Both the position numbers and the translations under genes were made by a program. DNA of 9,475 bases from positions 1 through 9,475 of the forward strand of contig CBDTYW010000144.1 in assembly GCA_965364735.1 (NCBI GenBank), given 5' to 3'. This stretch comes from CBDTYW01 sp965364735. Lineage in GTDB: Bacteria; Actinomycetota; Nitriliruptoria; Nitriliruptorales; Nitriliruptoraceae. Below are positions 1-4,931 of the stretch, piece by piece; position 1 is the first letter of the stretch, and each line of letters begins with the position of its first letter. Under the pieces are notes generated by a model, which worked only from the letters and a program-made list of their open reading frames with translations, was not told where the DNA came from and did no database searches.

Positions 1-506
1 GCGACGCGGAGCGCCTCAGGCTCCGGGAGGCCGGCCGCAAGGCCCACCGCAACCAGGTCTGCCAGACGCGCCGTGACCGGCAGCTGATCGGCCCGTCGGC
101 GAACGCCGTGGCGGAGCGCACGCAGCCACAGCCAGCCGATCAGCACGAGCCCGCCGCCCGCCGCCGCGACGAGCCGCCCCGGCGACGAGCCGTAGAACGC
201 CCACGTCGGAAGGCCGATCATCCAGCCGGTGACCGGGACCGCGACGACGGGCAGCCCGACGAGCATCCGGGCAACGGTCGTCGCCTGGGCGATCGCGATC
301 GTCGCCTCACTCTCCAGCCGGGCCCCCTCGGTCAACGCCTCGTCGGCGACCTCGAGCGCCGGTCCGAGCTCCACACCGAGCTCCAGCGCGACGTCGAGTG
401 GTGCTGCGACTCTGGGGTCGAGCGCTCGCAGGTCCCGCCCATCGACCGGCAGCCCGGCGCGCCCCGACGCGCGGATCCGGCGAACCGCGTCCCGCGACTC
501 CGTCAT
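1..506 (-). CDS. TadB/TadC-like type II secretion F-domain membrane protein (partial, runs off left edge)
   Basis: Probable inner-membrane platform protein of a Tad/Flp-type pilus or secretion system, working with the TadA ATPase encoded just upstream. The ATG at 506-504 overlaps the tadA stop (ATGA), which fixes the start and implies translational coupling. The 168 visible residues begin with about 70 soluble residues resembling the C-terminal half of a T2SSF domain (a GVELGPALEVADEAL stretch, then the helix before the membrane). Two membrane helices follow at about residues 81-98 and 113-131. After a basic stretch (RHGVRRR) comes LPVTARLADLVAVGLAAGLP at about 142-161, which looks like the opening of a second T2SSF domain (inference). 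TadB proteins normally carry N-terminal membrane helices and a fuller first domain, so this is either an N-terminally short TadB or a TadB-TadC fusion. The 3' end lies outside the window. Confidence 0.8.
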   Translation of the reverse strand, partial: MTESRDAVRRIRASGRAGLPVDGRDLRALDPRVAAPLDVALELGVELGPALEVADEALTEGARLESEATIAIAQATTVARMLVGLPVVAVPVTGWMIGLPTWAFYGSSPGRLVAAAGGGLVLIGWLWLRALRHGVRRRADQLPVTARLADLVAVGLAAGLPEPEALRV

Positions 507-1621
507 GCGTCCACCGCCCAGCCGTGCCCCTCGGCACGCACCCGTCCGATGGCGCGCAGCCGACGGGTCCCGTCACGATCGCGTCCGAGCGCCACCACGA
601 CGTCGACCGCGGTCGCCACCTGAGCGCGCACGGCCTCGAGCGGCAGCCCGGCCAGCAGCCCCATCCCCTCGAGCCGGACCAGTGCGTCCGCAGCGGTGTT
701 GGCGTGCAGCGTGGTCATCGATCCCGCATGCCCGGTGTTCATCGCCTGGAGCATGTCCGCGACCTCGGCGCCCCGCACCTCCCCGACGACGAGGCGGTCC
801 GGCCGCATCCGCAGGGCGTTGCGGACGAGCTCACGCATCCCGACCCCGCCGTGACCGTCGGGCGACGGCGGTCGCGTCCGCAGGTGGACGACATGCCCGG
901 GCGCCGCGAGCTCCGGCGCGTCCTCGATGACGACGGTCCGGTCGGGCGCAGCGTCGGCGAGCAGCCGGGCGAGCAGCGTCGTCTTGCCGGCGCCGGCGGG
1001 CCCGCACACGAGCAGGTTGCGACGTTCCCGCACCGCCGCACGGAGGAGCTCGACCTCCGGTCCGGCCACGAGCCCCCACGCGAGCAGCTGGTCCCAGCCC
1101 GGGACGACCGTCGCGATCCGGCGCAGCGTCACGATCGGCGCGGCTGCCAGCGGTGGCGCGATCACATGGACGCGGACCCCGTCGTCGAGGACCCCGTCCG
1201 CCCACGGGTGGGAGCGATCGAGACGGACGCCGATCCCGGCGAGCGCACGTCGGATCGTGGCGAGCAGGTGATCGTCGTCGCGGAACCGGACGTCGACGCG
1301 CACGACCGTGCCCGCACGTTCTGCCCAGACCTCGTGCGGCCCGTTGCACATGACGTCGGTGACGTCCGGATCTCGCAGAAGCGCCTGCAGCGGGCCGAGC
1401 CCGCCCAGCTCGTCGACGAGGTCGCGGACCAGGCGCGCCCAGACGGCCGGCGCAACGACGACCCCCTCAGCAGCGAGGGCACGCGCCACGGCACGCCGGA
1501 GCGCTGGCCGGTCGGCGTGCCGGGAGGTCAGCTCCGGATCTCGGGCGAGCCGTCCTGCGACGGCATCGCGATGTGCGCCGACCTCGTCGAGCGAGGCGGC
1601 AAGGAGACGGACGTCGTCCAT
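503..1621 (-). CDS. tadA: TadA/CpaF-family type IV pilus/secretion ATPase
   Basis: Cytoplasmic hexameric ATPase of the secretion-ATPase superfamily (VirB11/CpaF/TadA) that powers assembly of Flp-like pili at the TadB/C platform. The protein is 372 residues. The N-terminal domain includes LGPLQALLRDPDVTDVMCNG at about 75-94, typical of CpaF. Walker A is GPAGAGKT at 207-214, followed by the Asp-box-like VVIEDAPEL at 230-238, Walker B LVVGEVRG at 277-284, and the His-box region HAGSMTTLHANTA at 298-310, all intact. The length fits short actinobacterial TadA proteins. The start is ATG 1621, with GGAGG about 14 nt upstream, which is rather far; no better in-frame start was found. It sits 69 nt after the ssd-like gene and overlaps the platform gene by ATGA, so the three genes form an operon. 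Confidence 0.95.
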   Translation of the reverse strand: MDDVRLLAASLDEVGAHRDAVAGRLARDPELTSRHADRPALRRAVARALAAEGVVVAPAVWARLVRDLVDELGGLGPLQALLRDPDVTDVMCNGPHEVWAERAGTVVRVDVRFRDDDHLLATIRRALAGIGVRLDRSHPWADGVLDDGVRVHVIAPPLAAAPIVTLRRIATVVPGWDQLLAWGLVAGPEVELLRAAVRERRNLLVCGPAGAGKTTLLARLLADAAPDRTVVIEDAPELAAPGHVVHLRTRPPSPDGHGGVGMRELVRNALRMRPDRLVVGEVRGAEVADMLQAMNTGHAGSMTTLHANTAADALVRLEGMGLLAGLPLEAVRAQVATAVDVVVALGRDRDGTRRLRAIGRVRAEGHGWAVDA

Positions 1622-1690
1622 CGGGGTGTGCGCTTCCTCCGCCCCCGCGGCTGAAGTGCGTGCGTGTACTGCTGTGGGCCTGCAGCGCGG

Positions 1691-2602
1691 TCAGCGTCGA
1701 CCAGCCCCCTTGGCTGCTGCCAGCGCGAGCGGGCGCAGCGGCGCGAGCCAACGTCCCGGGAGCCCGGCGGGGACGCGACGTCTGACCGTTGCCCGCGCGA
1801 CGCGCGAGCTGTGCTCGAGCTCGATGAGCTGTCGACCGCCGGCCGCGGCCCGCACCTGCGACATCGCGATCGGACCTTGGTCGACGACGACCACCACGCC
1901 CGCCGTCGTGATCGCGATGGCGTCGAGGCCAGCCCGGTCTCGACGGATGACGAGGACGTCGACGTCGGTGCAGACGCCCCGGTCGAGGATGCAGACCGGG
2001 GGGCCGTCGACGATCTCACGTTCGCCTGTTGTCGGGTCGACGAGCCGCACCGCCCGTGCGTCCGGGACACCGGGAAGCGGGGCGGCCGCGGTCCAGAGGC
2101 CAGCACCCGTGAGGTCGGCGAGGGCGAGGTCCGGGACCTCGCTGACCGCAGCATCACCCCGGACGGCGGCGAGCGCGGCCGTACCCTCCCACGCCGTCAG
2201 CCCGGTGAGCGCGAGCACGACCGTTGACGTGCCGACGCCCCCAGCCGACCCGCCGACCGTGGTCACCTGGGTCCGCCCGGACGCCGTGCGTTGCTGCACG
2301 CGTGTCGCCAGGGCCTCCAGACGCGACCGCTCGCTCGGCCAAGCGATCGTGGCCTTCGCTCCACACGCGATGGCGGCGGCTGCCGCATGGCGCGGCGCGG
2401 CCGCGTCGTCGATCACGAGCACCGTCGGGAGCCCAGCATCGATGTCGGCGCTCGCGACGTCCACCAGCCGCAGTCGCGGCGGGACGAGGACGTCCTCGCG
2501 CCCGACGACCTGCCAGCCGAGCGCCTCGACGCTCCGCGTGATCTCGCCGCGACGGGACGCCTCGGCGTCCACCATCACGGGCAAGGCAGCGAGGTTCGAC
2601 AT
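1691..2602 (-). CDS. Ssd/CpaE-like MinD-family protein of the tad locus
   Basis: A 303-residue protein of the actinobacterial Ssd ('septum site determining') / CpaE / TadZ type, MinD-like proteins that position or regulate the Tad machinery. The N-terminal ~110 residues are a degenerate receiver-like domain (PTVLVIDDAAAP at about 59-70). The P-loop region is VGGSAGGVGTSTVV at about 116-129. It has the deviant Walker A layout but lacks both lysines of the MinD motif KGGxGKT, so ATP hydrolysis may be weak or absent. Later MinD-like strands include VDVLVIRRDRAGLDAI and AGVVVVVDQG. Two ATGs lie at 2608 and 2602. The second is preferred because AAGG sits about 6 nt upstream of it. The gene is first in the operon with tadA, and the order matches Rv3660c-Rv3659c-Rv3658c of M. 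tuberculosis. The family is clear from context; the exact cellular role is inference. Confidence 0.85.
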   Translation of the reverse strand: MSNLAALPVMVDAEASRRGEITRSVEALGWQVVGREDVLVPPRLRLVDVASADIDAGLPTVLVIDDAAAPRHAAAAAIACGAKATIAWPSERSRLEALATRVQQRTASGRTQVTTVGGSAGGVGTSTVVLALTGLTAWEGTAALAAVRGDAAVSEVPDLALADLTGAGLWTAAAPLPGVPDARAVRLVDPTTGEREIVDGPPVCILDRGVCTDVDVLVIRRDRAGLDAIAITTAGVVVVVDQGPIAMSQVRAAAGGRQLIELEHSSRVARATVRRRVPAGLPGRWLAPLRPLALAAAKGAGRR

Positions 2603-2694
2603 CGACATCCTTCGGGTCCGCCGGCTCTGCCCCGGACGACGGCGGTGTTGGTGCACGGCTCCCCGCCTCTGGCAGGTGGGCCGGTGCGCGCCGC

Positions 2695-2723
2695 ACGCTA
2701 CGGCCGACCTGCGCAGGTGCCAA
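2695..2723 (-). promoter_or_regulatory. Promoter of the ssd-tadA-tadB operon
   Basis: Reading the minus strand, TTGGCA (2723-2718) and TAGCGT (2700-2695) are separated by exactly 17 nt. The first differs from the -35 consensus TTGACA at one base and the second fits the actinobacterial -10 pattern TAnnnT. The predicted transcript start is near 2688, giving an ~85-nt leader before ssd. The spacer contains the perfect 12-bp palindrome at 2707-2718. Confidence 0.55.
2707..2718. promoter_or_regulatory. 12-bp perfect palindrome in the tad promoter spacer (candidate operator)
   Basis: ACCTGCGCAGGT is its own reverse complement and lies between the -35 and -10 of the predicted tad promoter, overlapping the first base of the -35. 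A dimeric repressor bound there would block RNA polymerase. I do not recognise it as the site of a known regulator. It is not the actinobacterial LexA box, which has CGAAC/GTTCG arms. A few 12-bp palindromes are expected by chance in a GC-rich window of this size, so position is the main argument. Confidence 0.3.
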
Positions 2724-2740
2724 CCCCGGCAACCCCGATC

Positions 2741-2749
2741 TGTGGACAA
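2741..2749 (-). promoter_or_regulatory. Single DnaA-box-like nonamer between ssd and the HAD gene
   Basis: TGTGGACAA is the exact complement of TTGTCCACA, the DnaA box preferred in GC-rich actinobacteria such as Streptomyces. It lies about 55 nt upstream of the predicted tad transcript start and 65 nt upstream of the divergent HAD gene. Two more exact copies occur in the 4.2-4.4 kb gap. A single nonamer is weak evidence by itself. Confidence 0.3.
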
Positions 2750-2813
2750 CCGGTCTGCGCGTCCTGTCGTGCCGCGCGCGTAGGCTGCCCCCGACCGACC
2801 AAGAGGACGCCGT

Positions 2814-3713
2814 GTGGGCAGTGAGACTCCCCGACCCGACGACACGCTCGAACGGTTCGGACGGGACGACGCAGATCGCCTTTCCCCGGCCATGCTGGAG
2901 GAGATCCGCGCACGTCGCACCTCCGCGACGGAGGCCGCCTTCTTCGATCTGGACAAGACGATCATCGCCCGCTCGTCGACGTTGCTGATGGGCCGGACGT
3001 TCCTCCGCGACGGCCTGATCGGCCCGGGGACGGTCGTCAAGGGCATGTACGCGCAGGTCATCTACCAGCTCGTCGGCGCTGACCACGACCGCATGGAGCA
3101 GTCGCGCACCGCGCTGCTCGAGCTGACCCGCGGCTGGGACGCCGAGCGGGTCCGGGCGCTCGTCCGCGAGACGATGAACGACGTCATCGTCCCCCTCGTC
3201 TACCAGGAGGCGCTCGACCTCTTCGCTCATCACCGTCGCTACGGGCGTGACCTGTGGATCGTCTCGAGCTCCGGCGAGGAGATCGTCGTTCCCTTCGCCG
3301 CCCATCTCGGCATCCGCAACGTGATCGCCAGCCGGTCCGGGCTCGACGAGGACGGCCGCTACGACGGCACGCTCGAGTTCTACGCGTACTCGGGCAACAA
3401 GGCGACAGCGCTCCGCCAGGTCGCCGAGGTCCTCGGCTACGACCTCGAGCGCAGCTACGCCTACTCCGACTCGATCACGGACCTGCCGTTCCTGTCAGCG
3501 GTCGGACGTCCCGTCGCGGTCAACCCCGATCGCGAGCTGCGCGCGGCAGCTCAGGCGATGGGCTGGGACGTCAAGGACTTCGTCGCACCCGTGTCGCTGC
3601 GTCAACGGCTGCCGGATCCACGGACGGCCTCGCGGTCCGAGCTCACCCGTCTCACCGCGGTCGCCCTGGCGGCTGCGGCCGTCTCCTGGTGGCTGCTCCA
3701 CCGCGAGGACTGA
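2814..3713 (+). CDS. HAD-superfamily subfamily IB phosphatase with C-terminal membrane anchor
   Basis: A 299-residue HAD-IB hydrolase (SerB/CicA-like, ortholog-like to M. tuberculosis Rv3661). HAD motif I is FDLDKT at 44-49, with nucleophile D45 and general acid D47. Motif II is the serine run S151-S153, the motif III lysine is probably K196 in SGNK, and motif IV is YSDSITDLPFL with D219 and D223. The full catalytic set supports Mg2+-dependent phosphomonoesterase activity on a small or lipid phosphate; the substrate is unknown. The C-terminus (about 280-296, TAVALAAAAVSWWLL) is one hydrophobic helix, suggesting the enzyme is held at the inner face of the membrane. The start is GTG 2814, with AGAGGA about 6 nt upstream and a possible -10 TAGGCT at 2781-2786 but no clear -35. 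It is divergent from the tad operon, an order conserved in mycobacteria. Confidence 0.92.
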   Translation: MGSETPRPDDTLERFGRDDADRLSPAMLEEIRARRTSATEAAFFDLDKTIIARSSTLLMGRTFLRDGLIGPGTVVKGMYAQVIYQLVGADHDRMEQSRTALLELTRGWDAERVRALVRETMNDVIVPLVYQEALDLFAHHRRYGRDLWIVSSSGEEIVVPFAAHLGIRNVIASRSGLDEDGRYDGTLEFYAYSGNKATALRQVAEVLGYDLERSYAYSDSITDLPFLSAVGRPVAVNPDRELRAAAQAMGWDVKDFVAPVSLRQRLPDPRTASRSELTRLTAVALAAAAVSWWLLHRED

Positions 3714-3767
3714 GCCCGCCGGACCCGTTCGGCCCCTTGGAGGCGAAGCGTCGGGCCCGGGACGAGG

Positions 3768-4118
3768 TCAGCTGTAGTCGCGGTGGTGCTCGATGCGCCC
3801 CGCGTCGTCGAACGTCATGAAGGACGCGCGCGGCAGCGCGTTCCAGCGCCGGCCCGCGGCCGTGTAGGAGATCGTCCACTCGACGGCGAGCGTGCTGCTG
3901 TCGGCAGCTTCCACGATCCGGACGACGTCGATCTGGACATCGTCCTTCCCGGCAAAGTAGTCCTTGAGGTACGCGTGGATCAGCAGGTTGCCCCGGTGCG
4001 GCGGGTTGTACGGCTCGAGGTACAGCGCGTCGACCGCGTAGAGGTCCTCGATGCCGTCGAGGTCCTGCTTGGCCATCATCCGAGAGAGTCGCTGCCAGGC
4101 GTCGGTCGCGTGCCCCAC
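3768..4118 (-). CDS. SnoaL/NTF2-like fold protein
   Basis: A small cone-shaped alpha+beta barrel (NTF2/SnoaL-like) protein. It shows the usual opening helix (DAWQRLSRMMAKQDLDGIEDL), then YAVDALYLEP, a middle YLKDYFAG helix, and strands VRIVEAADSSTLAVEWTISY and RASFMTFDDAGRIEHHRDY at the end. Family members include polyketide cyclases, isomerases and many proteins of unknown function; nothing here fixes the substrate. I chose GTG 4118 (116 residues) because GAGGA lies 6 nt upstream and the domain begins right there. An in-frame ATG at 4211 would give 147 residues, but it adds a Ser/Thr-rich segment unlike the fold, with lower third-position GC and a GAGG only 3 nt from the ATG. It is convergent with the HAD gene (54-nt gap) and has no obvious operon partner. 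Confidence 0.8.
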   Translation of the reverse strand: MGHATDAWQRLSRMMAKQDLDGIEDLYAVDALYLEPYNPPHRGNLLIHAYLKDYFAGKDDVQIDVVRIVEAADSSTLAVEWTISYTAAGRRWNALPRASFMTFDDAGRIEHHRDYS

Positions 4119-4257
4119 GTTGGTCCTCGTTGTGTCGGTGGACGGCTCGTCCGAGGTGGAAGAAGGCGTCAGGATAGTCGAGACGACTGTCAGGTCGTGC
4201 ACTGCGACCATCCACCTCGACGAAGGGCGTCCACCCGCTCACCCGGGGTGACACGAG

Positions 4258-4383
4258 TTGTCCACACCGAGCCGAACGGCCGCCTCACTCTGAGCGTCGG
4301 AAACGGGCAAGCCCGGCGAAGTTCTCCACAGTGGGTGGCGGTCGTGGCCAACTTGTGGACAACTCTGTGGAGAATGTGGAGGA
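4258..4383. promoter_or_regulatory. Cluster of five DnaA-box-like nonamers
   Basis: Compared with TTGTCCACA: 4258-4266 (+) is 9/9, 4322-4330 (+, TTCTCCACA) is 8/9, 4354-4362 (-, TGTGGACAA) is 9/9, 4366-4374 (-, TGTGGAGAA) is 8/9, and 4375-4383 (-, TGTGGAGGA) is 7/9. The two 8/9 boxes extend to a perfect 10-bp inverted repeat, TTCTCCACAG (4322-4331) with CTGTGGAGAA (4365-4374), flanking the exact box. Box density and orientation recall DnaA-binding clusters such as oriC, datA or DARS. No dnaA, dnaN, gyrB or rpmH is in the window and no clear AT-rich unwinding element is visible, so chromosomal-origin status is not supported here. Confidence 0.45.
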
Positions 4384-4390
4384 CCGCGGT

Positions 4391-4404
4391 GCGTCCGCGG
4401 ACGC
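4391..4404. repeat. 14-bp perfect palindrome
   Basis: GCGTCCGCGGACGC is a complete inverted repeat with no spacer, located 8 bp right of the last DnaA-like box in sequence that carries no convincing gene. It may be a protein-binding site or the stem of an RNA; which of these is not decidable from sequence. Confidence 0.4.
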
Positions 4405-4585
4405 CGGTGGGCAGGATCTGTGCCGTACGCCCACGTAGCGTCAAGAATTTGACCAGTCATGTCGAGCCATGCGACCACGGCCGAACGGGCTGCCTCGCCC
4501 GCCAGCGACAGGCATGGCGAGCACCAGACGCGCACGGCCGCCTCGCAGGCAGGGACCCGGACCGCATCCGTGGAAACACGCCCAG

Positions 4586-4609
4586 AGGCTTGTTTCGACA
4601 AGCTTTCTT
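4586..4609 (+). terminator. Rho-independent-type hairpin with T-rich tail
   Basis: GCTTGT (4588-4593), loop TTCG (4594-4597) and ACAAGC (4598-4603) form a perfect 6-bp stem. A G-U and an A-U pair at 4586-4587 with 4604-4605 extend it to 8 bp. The + strand continues TTTCTT (4604-4609), as in an intrinsic terminator; the minus strand has no T-run. No supported + strand gene precedes it closely, so it either ends an unrecognised small transcript or belongs to a larger RNA structure with the next hairpin. Confidence 0.4.
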
Positions 4610-4644
4610 GCGAGCGGCGGACCAGGAGGGGGTCCGTCGCTCGC
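4610..4644. other. 14-bp hairpin with AGGAGG in the loop
   Basis: The left arm 4610-4623 pairs with the right arm 4631-4644 over 14 positions: 13 Watson-Crick pairs plus one G-U when read as + strand RNA. The 7-nt loop is AGGAGGG. It starts one base after the T-rich tail of the previous hairpin and lies 110 nt upstream of the zinc-ribbon gene. A strong stem exposing an SD-like loop suits a structured small RNA or leader, but transcription has not been shown. Confidence 0.45.
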
Positions 4645-4754
4645 GTGATTCCCGGGAAATCCGCGAATTCTCTCGCCACGGAGGACAACTGCCCCAGAAG
4701 TTCGGGGTCAGAACTGCCGTAGAACTGTGTGGAGCCGACAAGGGACGCAGGGCG

Positions 4755-4922
4755 ATGGCAGATCAGGGCGAGACGGTGCACTTCCGGTGCTCCTGCGGGC
4801 GCAGCGTCGCTGCCCCCAAGGGCTCAGCCAGCGCGGAGTCCCAGCGGTGCAGCCGGTGCCGGACCCGTTCGGCGCGCTCGTACGCCTCGCTGACCCGTGA
4901 GCCGCTCGGCATGGCGGCCTGA
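4755..4922 (+). CDS. Small zinc-ribbon protein (55 aa)
   Basis: A 55-residue reading frame with a four-cysteine zinc-ribbon pattern: C12-x-C14 (FRCSCGRS, positions 10-17) and C32-x2-C35 (CSRC), with a proline between the two knuckles. This resembles the common 'CxCG...P...CxxC' ribbons found in small actinobacterial proteins. The second half is Arg/Ser rich and basic, compatible with nucleic-acid contact, but the function is unknown. The ATG at 4755 has AGGGA about 9 nt upstream. Third codon positions are almost all G or C, like those of clear genes here. It ends 9 nt before the convergent ctaA stop. The reading frame extends far upstream without a stop, but only this part has recognisable protein character. 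It could still be a chance ORF; the cysteine spacing argues against that. Confidence 0.6.
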   Translation: MADQGETVHFRCSCGRSVAAPKGSASAESQRCSRCRTRSARSYASLTREPLGMAA

Positions 4923-4931
4923 CAGACCACC

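Noticed and set aside
398..1654. Long + strand open frame (418 codons) opposite tadA
   Set aside because: It is the antisense shadow of a high-GC gene: rich in Arg, Pro and Asp with no domain, while the opposite strand encodes an intact ATPase.
1308..2783. 491-codon + strand open frame opposite ssd and tadA
   Set aside because: Low-complexity Ser/Arg/Thr/Ala composition typical of a shadow frame; it overlaps two real genes.
2154..3305. 383-codon minus-strand frame across ssd, its promoter and the HAD gene
   Set aside because: It spans two well-supported genes and a promoter, and its translation has no recognisable fold.
4258..4453. Chromosomal oriC
   Set aside because: The box cluster is suggestive, but no dnaA, dnaN or other usual origin neighbour is present and no convincing AT-rich unwinding element was seen, so I call it only a DnaA-box-like cluster.
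4459..4722. 87-codon + strand frame in the gap
   Set aside because: Ser/Thr/Arg-rich translation without a motif; it runs straight through both strong hairpins.
3783..4754. Upstream part of the long + strand frame that ends with the zinc ribbon
   Set aside because: It reads antisense to the SnoaL-like gene and through the palindrome-rich region; only the part from ATG 4755 looks like protein.
4239..4781. 180-codon minus-strand open frame in the gene-poor gap
   Set aside because: Mixed codon use, no domain or convincing start signal, and it crosses the DnaA-like boxes and hairpins and overlaps the zinc-ribbon start.
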